Source: Paenibacillus psychroresistens (GTDB lineage: Bacteria > Bacillota > Bacilli > Paenibacillales > NBRC-103111). From it: 64,000 nt of DNA. The translations under genes were made by a program, and so were the position numbers. The stretch lies in assembly GCF_009728935.1 (NCBI RefSeq), contig NZ_CP034235.1, positions 5,593,501 to 5,657,500 of the forward strand. The letters run 5' to 3'. This document shows positions 7,353-15,486 of the stretch, in pieces (within the stretch, counting starts at the first letter, position 1; each line of letters starts with the position of its first letter). The notes under the pieces were generated by a model. That model made no database searches and was not told the DNA's origin. It saw nothing but the letters and a program-made list of their open reading frames with translations.

Positions 7353-9377
7353 TTATAGCTTAATTACTCGCACACCTTTAGCTGGCAGCTTAATTGATCC
7401 CGTCCATAGCTCGCCAGTCAATAAATCCTCTACATTCTCAAACTTAGTTTCCACTATTGCCTCTTCCGCATTATGATTAAGCAGGAATAAGAAGCTTTTT
7501 CCATCCTTAGTTCTTTGTGTAACTTCAACACCATGAGGTGTTTTCAACAAAGGCTGAATGTTCTTTTCCGAGATGATATTCGCTAGCAGATCCTGCAATA
7601 AAGCCGGCTCTGGGCTAGTAGCTACATACCAGGCTTGACCAGCGCCGAACTGATTCCTAGTCACTGCTGGCATTCCTTTATAGAAGTCCTCGCCATATTC
7701 TGCGATCACCTCGGCGCCTTCAGCATGGATTAAATCACAAAGCAGTCCGCAGGTATAGGAAGCATTTAAGGCTCCACTTTGCTTCGTAATGACGACTTGA
7801 TTTTTCTGCTCTGGGAATAACGCATCAATTTCTTCAGACCAAATACCAAGCACAGAACGCAGCTCTCCTGGATATCCACCTAATGTAACTAAATCATTTT
7901 CATTAACAATTCCGCTAAAGAAGGTGGTGATGAATGTGCCTCCCGCTTGCACAAAAGCTTCTGTTTTCTGAGCGAAACCTGGCTTCACCATATATAACAC
8001 TGGAGCAATAACCAAATCATATTGGCTGAAATCGGCATCCTCGCGAATCATATCGGTTTGAACATTTAATTGATACAAGGCATCATAATACTTATGCACT
8101 TCATCGACATATTGCAAGCCTACAGAGGGTCCACTCGATAATTCCACAGCCCAACGATTTTCCCAATCATAAACAATCGCTACTTTAGCTTCAATTCGCG
8201 AATCCAATAAAGCATCGCCTAATAAATTCAACTCTCTGCCAAGCTCTGCACATTCTCTGAATACACGTGTATGCTCATGGCCTACATGCTCGATTACCGC
8301 TCCATGATATTTTTCACAAGCCCCAACTGAACGACGAAGCTGGAAGAATAACACCGTATCTGCACCATGCGCTATCGCTTGATAGCTCCACAATCGCATG
8401 ACCCCCGGACGCTTTAATGAATTATAAGCCTGCCAATTTTGTTGGCTTGGCGTTTGCTCCATCAGCATAAATGGTTGTCCATCTTTTAATCCACGCATTA
8501 AATCATGCACCATGGCTGTATAGCTGTATGGAGTATCTAGTGAAGGATAGTTGTCCCAAGAAATCACATCGAGATAAGGAGCCCATTTAAAATAATCCAG
8601 CTCTTTATAAGTACCCATCAAGTTAGTCGTTACGGGAATATCAGGTGTATGCTTTTTGATCGCATCATATTCGTTACGATAGCATTCCAAGTGACTATGG
8701 GACATAAATCTCCGATAATCCAAAGAAATCCCTTGGAAATTGGTATTATCGTTCCCCCACTCTTCACTCAATGCATTTGGAGGCACGATTTCTTCCCAAT
8801 CATAAAAAGTGTGTCCCCAGAAACGCGTGTTCCAAGACTTGTTCACGACATCCAGAGTGCCATAGCGCTCTTGCAGCCAGATTCTAAAGGCTGTTGCACA
8901 ATTATCGCAGTAACATGAACCACCATATTCATTGGCAATATGCCAAATTAATAAGCCAGGATGATTCTGATATCTTTCTGCTAATTTACCAGCCAGCAAG
9001 CCTGAAAATTTGCGATAGGTTGGGCTATTCTGACAAGAATTGTGCCTGCCGCCAAATACACGTTTTCTGCCTTCAAAATCAACTCGAGTCACATCTGGAT
9101 ATTTTTTGGCCATCCAAGCTGGATGCGCTCCAGTGCTCGTTGCTAAACATACATAAGTCCCATTTTCATAAAGCTTATTGATAATGGCATCTAATAAAGT
9201 GAAATCATAGGTATCCTCATCTGGCTGATTCAAAGCCCAGGAGAATACATTTACTGTTGCTACGTCAATCCCAGCTATCTGAAACATCCGAACATCTTCA
9301 TCCCAAATTTCTTTTTCCCATTGCTCGGGATTATAGTCCCCGCCATACCAAATTTTTGGCAGCTTATTATTGATCAA
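7353..9377 (-). CDS. GH42 beta-galactosidase
   Basis: This is a cytoplasmic retaining beta-galactosidase of about 674 residues, the usual GH42 length, with no signal peptide. WYGGDYNPEQW at the N-terminus is a GH42 hallmark. The acid/base Glu lies in WHIANEYG (about 150) and the nucleophile Glu in MLMEQTPS (about 307). Four Cys (about 115, 155, 157, 160; CYCDNC) form the structural zinc site. A trimerisation domain and a small C-terminal beta domain follow. A GTG at 9386 is abutted by AAAAGGA, leaving no spacer, so the TTG at 9377 with an 8-base spacer is preferred. It is divergent from an AraC regulator that probably controls it; plant galactan oligosaccharides are a likely substrate. Confidence 0.93.
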   Translation of the reverse strand: MINNKLPKIWYGGDYNPEQWEKEIWDEDVRMFQIAGIDVATVNVFSWALNQPDEDTYDFTLLDAIINKLYENGTYVCLATSTGAHPAWMAKKYPDVTRVDFEGRKRVFGGRHNSCQNSPTYRKFSGLLAGKLAERYQNHPGLLIWHIANEYGGSCYCDNCATAFRIWLQERYGTLDVVNKSWNTRFWGHTFYDWEEIVPPNALSEEWGNDNTNFQGISLDYRRFMSHSHLECYRNEYDAIKKHTPDIPVTTNLMGTYKELDYFKWAPYLDVISWDNYPSLDTPYSYTAMVHDLMRGLKDGQPFMLMEQTPSQQNWQAYNSLKRPGVMRLWSYQAIAHGADTVLFFQLRRSVGACEKYHGAVIEHVGHEHTRVFRECAELGRELNLLGDALLDSRIEAKVAIVYDWENRWAVELSSGPSVGLQYVDEVHKYYDALYQLNVQTDMIREDADFSQYDLVIAPVLYMVKPGFAQKTEAFVQAGGTFITTFFSGIVNENDLVTLGGYPGELRSVLGIWSEEIDALFPEQKNQVVITKQSGALNASYTCGLLCDLIHAEGAEVIAEYGEDFYKGMPAVTRNQFGAGQAWYVATSPEPALLQDLLANIISEKNIQPLLKTPHGVEVTQRTKDGKSFLFLLNHNAEEAIVETKFENVEDLLTGELWTGSIKLPAKGVRVIKL

Positions 9378-9495
9378 TTGAAACACTCCTTTTAAGCTAA
9401 TATAACAATAACTTCATTTTATATGATTTTATTATGACTTAATATATAATATAAATTCATTATTATATAATAATATGGAACAGGAGTATCTCACA
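9378..9495. promoter_or_regulatory. Divergent promoter region between GH42 and araC genes
   Basis: The 118 bases are almost pure A+T between 9405 and 9474, with several overlapping TATAAT-like hexamers on both strands (for example near 9444-9450 and 9463-9469). A region made of TATAATATAAATTC and its partial inverse (about 9441-9472) could be the AraC-family binding site. Individual promoters cannot be assigned by eye. Confidence 0.45.
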
Positions 9496-10317
9496 ATGCG
9501 CTTCCGATATGAACTAACCCCATCCACAGTGCAAAAACTGCCCATGTACATAGAAAGCGTTGGCCACAATCCTGAACAAGAAAAAATTCGCCGCGATGAC
9601 GGATATCCTTATTATCACTGGATTCATACAATTAAAGGTGAAGGACGCATAACCTTTGGTGGTAGAACGCAAGAGCTGCCGTTAGGAACTGGGGTTCTTT
9701 TGCTTCCTTACATCTCGCATTCCTATGAGGCTATACAAAACAACTGGTCAACCCAGTATCTAACTTTTGACGGAACAATGGTGCAAGATATTCTTATTAT
9801 GCTTGGCTTAAATCAATCTGCTATGTACCACTGGAGCTCTGATATTACTTTCCATGAAACCATTTTCCGAATCTTGCGAAGAGTGGAGTCAGATCCAGAT
9901 TTTCATGGTTTATATGCCTCTGCAGATGTGTATCAATTCATCATGACCTTAAAAAGATATGGCCAAACCAAAAATAAACTGCCGCTCTCAGAAACCATGC
10001 TGAAGCTGCAGCCCTTATTAGATTGGTTGGATGAAAGCTACTCTAATCCGGAAATTGGATTAGTTGAAATGGCCCATAAGCTCGCCATAACTCCACGTTA
10101 CATGAACACTTTGTTTCGCAATACCTTTGCTCACTCTCCATACGCCTATTTAATTGCACTACGAATTCGCAAGTCTAAGGAATTACTGCTGAAGAACCCC
10201 AATTCCTCAATCAAGCTTATTACTCAAGAAGTCGGCTTTCGTGATACAAGCCATTTTATAGCGACATTTCGGCAATATGTTGGCTTTACCCCAGAACGAT
10301 TTCGCGAATTGAACTAG
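9496..10317 (+). CDS. AraC-family transcriptional regulator
   Basis: This 273-residue regulator has an N-terminal cupin-like sensing domain (about 1-150, containing YYHWIHTIKGEGRITFGGR) and a C-terminal double helix-turn-helix (about 170-273). The last helices carry the AraC signature, with SIKLITQEVGFRDTSHFIAT and a GFTPERFR ending. ACAGGAG lies 9 bases before the ATG at 9496; the earlier ATG at 9475 has no ribosome site. It diverges from the GH42 gene, so it most likely activates it in response to a galactoside. The inducer is inferred from context only. Confidence 0.9.
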   Translation: MRFRYELTPSTVQKLPMYIESVGHNPEQEKIRRDDGYPYYHWIHTIKGEGRITFGGRTQELPLGTGVLLLPYISHSYEAIQNNWSTQYLTFDGTMVQDILIMLGLNQSAMYHWSSDITFHETIFRILRRVESDPDFHGLYASADVYQFIMTLKRYGQTKNKLPLSETMLKLQPLLDWLDESYSNPEIGLVEMAHKLAITPRYMNTLFRNTFAHSPYAYLIALRIRKSKELLLKNPNSSIKLITQEVGFRDTSHFIATFRQYVGFTPERFRELN

Positions 10318-10343
10318 CGCAGGTCTGGAATAATAGTAGCCTA

Positions 10344-10378
10344 TTGCAATAATAAACTATTCCGAGTATAATACTTGG
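10344..10378 (+). promoter_or_regulatory. Promoter overlapped by a 17-bp palindrome (operator copy 1)
   Basis: TTGCAA at 10344-10349 and TATAAT at 10367-10372 are separated by 17 bp. The -10 lies inside CCGAGTATAATACTTGG (10362-10378), an almost perfect palindrome about a central A. The same motif recurs at 11576-11592 and twice at the sulfate-transporter promoter. The geometry implies repression of the following gene. Confidence 0.65.
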
Positions 10379-10404
10379 TATAGAGACGAAAGGTGTTGCT
10401 ACTG

Positions 10405-10731
10405 ATGAAAACCCAGCAAATTGAAATTGCCGAAGCATGGACCAATGATTACTTGGATTTATATAATTTTGCAGGTCAGCTTGGGGATTTGGAGTGGCAG
10501 AACGAAATACTTTCTAATCTCAAGGTTGCAAAGATTGAGATCCAAAAAGAAGTTTACGCCAAAAAAAGAGAAGACTTATGGCAAAAATTTGACTTTATTA
10601 ATCAAGAGCTTCTAGCCCTTTATCAGGAAATACATCAAACTAACTTGGAGAATGAAGTCGAAAAATTACAAAACAAGGTATGGGAGCTTAAATTACAACG
10701 TATTTTAATTTCGAAGGAAATTTACTCATAA
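10405..10731 (+). CDS. Small coiled-coil protein of unknown function
   Basis: This predicted protein of 108 residues is soluble, highly charged and almost wholly helical. No signal peptide, cysteine or catalytic motif is seen. Its C-terminal half (about 55-108) has the heptad-like pattern of a coiled coil (residues such as NLENEVEKLQNKVWELKLQR). The ATG at 10405 is preferred, although GTG and TTG codons lie just upstream at 10393 and 10396, near an AAAGG site. It has its own promoter overlapped by the 17-bp palindrome shared with sulfur genes and ends in a strong terminator, so it is a real single-gene unit. I do not recognise a family; a role in the sulfur or thiol response is only suggested by the operator. 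Confidence 0.75.
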   Translation: MKTQQIEIAEAWTNDYLDLYNFAGQLGDLEWQNEILSNLKVAKIEIQKEVYAKKREDLWQKFDFINQELLALYQEIHQTNLENEVEKLQNKVWELKLQRILISKEIYS

Positions 10732-10735
10732 GATT

Positions 10736-10773
10736 AAGAGACTTTTCGCATTGCCGAATTGTCTCTTTTTTAT
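10736..10773. terminator. Bidirectional terminator between coiled-coil and nitroreductase genes
   Basis: AAGAGAC (10736-10742) pairs with GTCTCTT (10761-10767). A T-run follows on the plus strand. The A-rich left flank gives only a short U-tract for the convergent nitroreductase. Confidence 0.75.
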
Positions 10774-10778
10774 TTTAT

Positions 10779-11516
10779 TTACTCTAATTTAAAGCCTTGC
10801 TCATTTAAAAAGGAACGCATATGCTCACGGATAGGACGACTTATTTTGGCTGCCATTTCCTTGGACCAGCACGTATCCTGCTTTCCACCGGAACGCTCTA
10901 TTGTGTACTTGCGAATTGATTCATCATATAAATTTATTTGCTCTTCATAAATAGCTGTATCGTATTCCTCTTCATGATATACAGCACTTAAGGGAAGCCT
11001 TGGCCTTTTTATCGGCTTTTGGTCAGGAACTCCAATACACATGCCAAATACGGGATAAACAAGCTTAGGCAGCTTCAACAGCTCGCAAACCTCTTTTGGT
11101 TTATTGCGAATACCCCCAATATAAACAATGCCTAGACCAAGTGATTCTGCAGCAATAGCAGCATTTTGGGCAGCTAACGCCACATCTACAGTTGCAGCTA
11201 TGAAGTTTTCCGTTGAGCTAACAATTTCATCTACTCCATACGGTTTAGAGGCTATCGAAATTCTATTTAAATCTGCACACCAAACTAAGAAAAGCGGAGC
11301 TTCCTCAATATATGCTTGATTGCCAGCATATTCAGCTAGCAGCCTTTTCTTCTCTGGACTTGTAATACCTATAACAGTGTAAGCTTGCATGTTACTTGAA
11401 CTCGACGCCATTTGCGCGCTTTCAATAACGGCTTTTATTTGCTCTTTAGAAATAGGCTCATTTTTAAATTTTCTAATGGATCGATGATCTAAAATTTGAT
11501 TAATCGTAGGGTTCAT
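10779..11516 (-). CDS. Oxygen-insensitive NAD(P)H nitroreductase / FMN reductase (NfrA-like)
   Basis: This 245-residue flavoprotein belongs to the NfsA/NfrA branch. The N-terminal HRSIRKFKNEPIS is the FMN-binding HRS-R-F motif, and MASSSSNMQAYTVIGI and LGLGIVYIGGIRN match the conserved core. It should reduce FMN, quinones, nitro compounds or disulfide stress products with NAD(P)H. The start at 11516 follows AGGAGG at a 9-base distance; the reading to 11555 lacks such a site. Copy 2 of the 17-bp palindrome lies 60 bp upstream, so the gene may share control with sulfur genes. Confidence 0.9.
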   Translation of the reverse strand: MNPTINQILDHRSIRKFKNEPISKEQIKAVIESAQMASSSSNMQAYTVIGITSPEKKRLLAEYAGNQAYIEEAPLFLVWCADLNRISIASKPYGVDEIVSSTENFIAATVDVALAAQNAAIAAESLGLGIVYIGGIRNKPKEVCELLKLPKLVYPVFGMCIGVPDQKPIKRPRLPLSAVYHEEEYDTAIYEEQINLYDESIRKYTIERSGGKQDTCWSKEMAAKISRPIREHMRSFLNEQGFKLE

Positions 11517-11575
11517 TGCTACTTCATCCTCCTCAAAAAAATTTTCTCTATTCACTATTGTATTCTATAACTAAT

Positions 11576-11592
11576 CCGATTATAATACTTGG
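11576..11592. promoter_or_regulatory. 17-bp palindrome-like operator (copy 2)
   Basis: CCGATTATAATACTTGG differs from the copy at 10362-10378 at one position, and the flanks (AAT before, TATA after) are also similar. It lies upstream of the nitroreductase start. I could not fix a promoter for that gene with certainty. Confidence 0.55.
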
Positions 11593-11726
11593 TATATAGT
11601 TCAAAAAAAAAGGTCCTAAGCTTAATAAAGAGTTGGCATGCAGTTGACTGCTCTGCCGGTCTAATCTAGATCAATCCATTATGTAGGAACTCGTAATTCC
11701 TTAATAATGAAAGATTAGCAAATGAA

Positions 11727-11942
11727 TTACATCGAGGTTTGTTTCATTTCACGCATAGATGTCATCATCATCGTCATCATTTCATCACATTGTTGCATTT
11801 TCATCATCATCATTTCCATATCCATACCTTGCATCATTTCCATTTTACCCATTTGATCCATCATCATTTTCATGCTGTTCATCTTACACATCATTTCTTC
11901 CATACACATGCTCATCATCATTTGCATTGGCATTTTATCCAT
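11727..11942 (-). CDS. Methionine-rich small protein (34 Met in 71 residues)
   Basis: The protein starts MDKMPMQMMMSMCMEEMMCK, and 34 of its 71 residues are Met, with Cys at 13, 19 and 52. There is no signal peptide and little aromatic content, and Met recurs as M-x-M and M-x2-M pairs mixed with acidic and basic residues, as in an amphipathic helix. An AAGGAAGGGGG site lies 7 bases before the ATG at 11942. It follows cysE in the same direction, with a strong hairpin between them. I know no family like it. Cu(I) or other soft-metal binding, oxidant scavenging, or storage of methionine are possible; none is shown. The His-rich reading on the other strand is a shadow of the ATG codons. Confidence 0.8.
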   Translation of the reverse strand: MDKMPMQMMMSMCMEEMMCKMNSMKMMMDQMGKMEMMQGMDMEMMMMKMQQCDEMMTMMMTSMREMKQTSM

Positions 11943-12006
11943 AGTTAATTCCCCCTTCCTTTTAATTATGTTCTCTTTAATAATAAAGCTTGAAACTGGA
12001 TATAGC

Positions 12007-12038
12007 AAGAGCCTATTCGCAATAAGGAATAGGCTCTT
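12007..12038 (-). terminator. Perfect 12-bp hairpin after cysE
   Basis: AAGAGCCTATTC (12007-12018) and GAATAGGCTCTT (12027-12038) pair perfectly around an 8-base loop. On the minus strand the tail after the stem (GCTATATCC) is poor in T, so termination after cysE may be incomplete and the methionine-rich gene 65 bp downstream could be reached by read-through. On the plus strand the tail TATTATTC is more T-rich. Confidence 0.6.
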
Positions 12039-12057
12039 TATTATTCAAGTGCTAGTA

Positions 12058-13002
12058 TTAAATGATCCAGTCCGAATTGAATTCTTGCTTAAATTCTTGT
12101 GCAGTGTTCCCTTTAAAAACTAATTCTTGATTTTTCACACTTACTCTAGTGCCCACTGGAACCGACTTTATGATAAATGCATTGCTTCCTATCACAACCC
12201 CTTTACCAATAACAGTCTCACCACCCAATATGGAAGCACCGGAGTAAACTGTTACTTCATCCTCTAACGTAGGGTGACGTTTCACTCCTCGAAGTGACTG
12301 TCCCCCTCTAGTTGACAAAGCGCCTAGCGTAACACCTTGATATATTTTGACATTATCCCCGATCTCAGTCGTTTCACCAATAACTACACCAGTTCCATGA
12401 TCAATAAAGAAGTATTTACCGATCTTAGCACCTGCATGAATATCGATTCCCGTTACACTATGGGCATACTCTGTCATAATCCTTGGTATTAGCGGAACTG
12501 CAAGCAGATACAACTCATGTGCTAATCTATAAATACTGACTGCAAAAATACCAGGAAAAGAAAATATGACCTCGCTTTTATTATCTGCCGAAGGATCGCC
12601 AAGGAATGCAGCTTGTACATCTGTGGCAAGCACTTTTCTAAGCTGTGGTAATTTTCCAAAAAAGAGATAAATAATTTCATCTGCCTTTTCACTAATATCA
12701 ATCAAGTCAACATTATTCTCTATTCCTTGATGCGTTAAGACACTGCATATCTGTTCATGCAGCTTATCGTGCACATTAATTAGCAGATCTCCAATGTGAT
12801 ATTCTATGGTCGCGATTAATAAATTCTGTTTTCCAAAATAACCTGGGAACAGCAGCTCTCTTAGCAGGTGAAGGATTTCAATTATCGTATCTTTGTTGGG
12901 GAGAGCTACTGAATCCATCGGAATTATATGTGATTCATCTTTATAGCTTGAAACCATTGTAGCTACAAAGCTATCGATCTGTTTATAAAACTTGTTGCTC
13001 AT
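12058..13002 (-). CDS. cysE: Serine O-acetyltransferase
   Basis: This enzyme transfers acetyl from acetyl-CoA to serine, giving O-acetylserine for cysteine synthase. It has 314 residues, the long form with an N-terminal helical domain (about 1-170). The left-handed beta-helix hexapeptide domain follows: GIDIHAGAKIGKYFFIDHGT with the catalytic His/Asp, then GETTEIGDNVKIYQGVTLGA. The long form resembles plant-like or EpsC-type SATs more than the 217-residue B. subtilis CysE. The start at 13002 is chosen because GGGGGT precedes it; a reading to 13023 has no site. The partner cysK lies 1.5 kb away in the same direction. Confidence 0.93.
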   Translation of the reverse strand: MSNKFYKQIDSFVATMVSSYKDESHIIPMDSVALPNKDTIIEILHLLRELLFPGYFGKQNLLIATIEYHIGDLLINVHDKLHEQICSVLTHQGIENNVDLIDISEKADEIIYLFFGKLPQLRKVLATDVQAAFLGDPSADNKSEVIFSFPGIFAVSIYRLAHELYLLAVPLIPRIMTEYAHSVTGIDIHAGAKIGKYFFIDHGTGVVIGETTEIGDNVKIYQGVTLGALSTRGGQSLRGVKRHPTLEDEVTVYSGASILGGETVIGKGVVIGSNAFIIKSVPVGTRVSVKNQELVFKGNTAQEFKQEFNSDWII

Positions 13003-13112
13003 CTTTTCAACCCCCACTGACATTTATGAAAAATTGCTTTATTTTTATAACTTAGTATTCGTATATGTTTTATTCGATAATAGGCTTTGCGTCGAATATT
13101 GTCAAGATTTAT

Positions 13113-13151
13113 CCCAAAAAAAAGCCTTGTCTTATATTAAAAGACAAAGCC
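13113..13151 (-). terminator. Terminator of the HAD hydrolase gene
   Basis: On the minus strand GGCTTTGTCTT and AAGACAAGGC form a stem, followed by eight Ts. It begins 8 bp past the HAD gene stop. Confidence 0.85.
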
Positions 13152-13159
13152 ATTTTAAA

Positions 13160-13834
13160 CTATCCTTTTAATATCCCTACAAGCTCTTTAAGTCCATGAA
13201 TCACTAGATCCGGTGCAGTTAAGGGATCCATAATTTTCTGTTCCCTAGCTAAGCCTTGTTTTATCCAAATGGCTTGCATCCCTAAACGTTTAGCCGGATG
13301 AATATCATTATCCAGCCTATCTCCAATCATAACTGCATGTTGCGCATCACATTTAGCTCGCTCTAAAGCTAGCTCAAAAAACTGCGGATCGGGTTTCGTA
13401 ATTCCGTCCTCCGCTGAAGAACAGACAATCGAAAAATACTCAAGCAAGCCATAGCGTTTAAGCCTCTCAACAGTGCCTGCATTCTGATTAGCAATAATAC
13501 CCATCTGAAATAATCCTGTTAATTGCTGAAGTACTTCTCTCGCTTCAGGAAATGGTTCTTCTAAATCCTTTTTGTACTTCATATATTGACGAATCTCAGC
13601 TCTATGTTTCTCAGAAGGAACAAGCTGACTCATTACTTCTCTCATCGGGTGCTCACACAATTGACTATGATAATACATCATGGCTTGCTCAACTTCTTGT
13701 AACTGGAAGCTATAGCCCAATTGGTGCGATGCTTGGATAAATTGCTCCAAAATATCTCTAATTGGCTTTGTTTCATCTACCAAGGTTTCCCCAATATCAA
13801 AGAATATCCACCGAATTCTAGCTTTATCAAACAT
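13160..13834 (-). CDS. HAD-superfamily hydrolase (phosphatase-like)
   Basis: This 224-residue protein has the HAD motifs in order. Motif I is IFFDIGETLVDE, with D-x-G-x-T replacing the usual DxDxT; the second acidic position is Gly, which weakens phosphatase acid/base chemistry. Motif II is the Asn in GIIANQN, motif III is KPDPQFF and motif IV is MIGDRLDNDI. A helical cap (about 20-90) makes it subclass I, YjjG/haloacid-dehalogenase-like. GAGGTGAGGAG precedes the ATG. The substrate cannot be read from the sequence. It lies between cysE and a DUF4395 gene on the same strand and has its own terminator. Confidence 0.88.
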   Translation of the reverse strand: MFDKARIRWIFFDIGETLVDETKPIRDILEQFIQASHQLGYSFQLQEVEQAMMYYHSQLCEHPMREVMSQLVPSEKHRAEIRQYMKYKKDLEEPFPEAREVLQQLTGLFQMGIIANQNAGTVERLKRYGLLEYFSIVCSSAEDGITKPDPQFFELALERAKCDAQHAVMIGDRLDNDIHPAKRLGMQAIWIKQGLAREQKIMDPLTAPDLVIHGLKELVGILKG

Positions 13835-13896
13835 GCTATGCTCCTCACCTCAAGATAAGCAACAGCAGAATCATCTTCTTTGCAGAATAAATCTGT

Positions 13897-14304
13897 TTAT
13901 GTGCTTCTGTGCCTTGCTATATATTGCTTATACTGATAATAAACTGTGCATCCTATGCAATAACCACAAATAGCTGCAAGCGCAGCTAAAAATAGCATAA
14001 ATGAAAATACATAACCAACCATCGTTAACTTCAAAGTAAAAGCTAAAACCGCCAAGGTGATAAAAAGAATAGCAAGTACATTGTTAAAACGTTGCAATTC
14101 AGCTGCCTGTGTCTCAGAGCCTTTCACATTCAGGAATGGTTTGGCTAGCCGCACAAACAAGTTATAGCCAAAAACGAGTCCAACAACCTGAATTAACCAT
14201 AATAAAACCAACAGCTGGGGCAGCTTCAGAAATGTAGCTAATAGGACAAACAAAACAATTCCTACTTGATTGGATTTAATATAAGTCATTGGAATTTCTC
14301 TCAT
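13897..14304 (-). CDS. DUF4395 integral membrane protein
   Basis: This 135-residue protein has about four hydrophobic segments (about 14-46, 75-90, 93-112 and the tail). The motif CGYCIGCTVYYQ near the C-terminus and NLFVRLAKPFLN are typical of DUF4395, a family often found near rhodanese, thioredoxin and sulfur genes. The Cys cluster (C-x2-C-x2-C) at the membrane face suggests redox or sulfur-carrier chemistry, which is an inference. A GGAAGGTG site precedes the ATG. The gene lies just downstream of the cysK terminator. Confidence 0.82.
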   Translation of the reverse strand: MREIPMTYIKSNQVGIVLFVLLATFLKLPQLLVLLWLIQVVGLVFGYNLFVRLAKPFLNVKGSETQAAELQRFNNVLAILFITLAVLAFTLKLTMVGYVFSFMLFLAALAAICGYCIGCTVYYQYKQYIARHRST

Positions 14305-14409
14305 TGTTCTTCACCTTCCGAGTAAAAGAATATAGGAAAATCATATCTTATTATTCCGATTAAAACAATATGAATAAATTTATATCCCTAAACAGTCAAG
14401 ATTTTCTAT

Positions 14410-14451
14410 AAAAATAAGGAGCAGTACGAAATTAACCTTCGTCCGCTCCTT
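14410..14451 (-). terminator. Terminator of the ssu-cysK operon
   Basis: On the minus strand AAGGAGCGGACGAA pairs with TTCGTACTGCTCCTT, followed by ATTTTTATAG. It lies about 30 bp after the cysK stop. Confidence 0.8.
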
Positions 14452-14480
14452 AAATATTCTCATATGTTTATCAATTTAGC

Positions 14481-15428
14481 TCAGGTGACTTCTTCCTCAA
14501 ACTGATAAAGCGGAGTACTTAAATATCTTTCCCCGCTGCTGGCAATAACAGCTACTACTCGTTTACCTTTGCCTAATTCTTTAGCTACCTTCAGTGCCGC
14601 GAATATGGCTGCTCCAGACGATATTCCACCTAAGATTGCAGCTTCTTTAGCCGCGCGGCGTGCAGTTGCAAAAGCATCATCATTGCTTACTAGAATGATT
14701 TCATCATAGATTTCGGTGTTGAGAATAGATGGAACGAAGCCTGCGCCAATTCCTTGAATTTTATGGGGACCAGGTTTTCCGCCCGATAATACAGGTGAAT
14801 TTTCTGGCTCCAAAGCGATAATACGAATATCCGGAAAACGCTGCTTTAATACTTCACCTGCACCAGTGATTGTCCCGCCTGTACCAACTCCAGAGATAAA
14901 AGCATCCAGTTTGCCATCTAAGGATTCAATAGCTTCCACAATTTCAGGACCTGTGGTTTCACGATGAATCTTCACATTAGCTTGATTATCAAACTGCCGC
15001 GCCACATAATATTCAGGGTTCTCGGCAGCAATTTCCTCCGCCTTGCGAATCGCTCCCTTCATCCCTTCAACACCAGGTGTTAATACAAGCTCCGCACCGT
15101 ATGCGCGTAGTAAATTACGACGCTCTAAGCTCATGGTTTCCGGCATTACAATAATCACCTTATATCCTTTTGCAGAAGCTACTAGCGCCAAACCAATGCC
15201 TGTATTGCCACTGGTTGCTTCCAGTATCGTATCTCCTGGTTTAAGCCTGCCTTCTTTTTCTGCAACCTCTACAATACTAATTGCAATCCGATCCTTCACG
15301 CTGCTGCCTGGATTAAAAAATTCCAGCTTCAAGTAAATTTCTGCGCTGTCCTCAGGTACGATATTGTTCAACCTTACCAAGGGTGTTTGTCCGATCAATT
15401 CAGTAATGTTCTGTACAACCTTTGCCAT
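14481..15428 (-). CDS. cysK: Cysteine synthase A (O-acetylserine thiol-lyase)
   Basis: This 315-residue PLP enzyme makes cysteine from O-acetylserine and sulfide. The Schiff-base lysine is in NPGSSVKDRIA. The substrate loop TSGNTGIGLA, the phosphate-binding GTGGTITGAGE and the GISSGAA serine loop are all intact, at the family's normal length. It is the last gene of the ssu operon (58 bp after ssuB), linking sulfite released from sulfonates to cysteine after reduction. GGGAGG precedes the ATG. Confidence 0.96.
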   Translation of the reverse strand: MAKVVQNITELIGQTPLVRLNNIVPEDSAEIYLKLEFFNPGSSVKDRIAISIVEVAEKEGRLKPGDTILEATSGNTGIGLALVASAKGYKVIIVMPETMSLERRNLLRAYGAELVLTPGVEGMKGAIRKAEEIAAENPEYYVARQFDNQANVKIHRETTGPEIVEAIESLDGKLDAFISGVGTGGTITGAGEVLKQRFPDIRIIALEPENSPVLSGGKPGPHKIQGIGAGFVPSILNTEIYDEIILVSNDDAFATARRAAKEAAILGGISSGAAIFAALKVAKELGKGKRVVAVIASSGERYLSTPLYQFEEEVT

Positions 15429-15486
15429 AATAAATTCCTCCCAAGAGTTTTTTTGTTAAAAAACTGGTTTCGTAAGCATTGCTTAA

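Noticed and set aside
11739..11948. His-rich 69-residue frame on the plus strand
   Set aside because: It is the antisense image of the ATG codons (CAT = His) of the methionine-rich gene, and it lacks a ribosome site, while the minus frame has a strong one.
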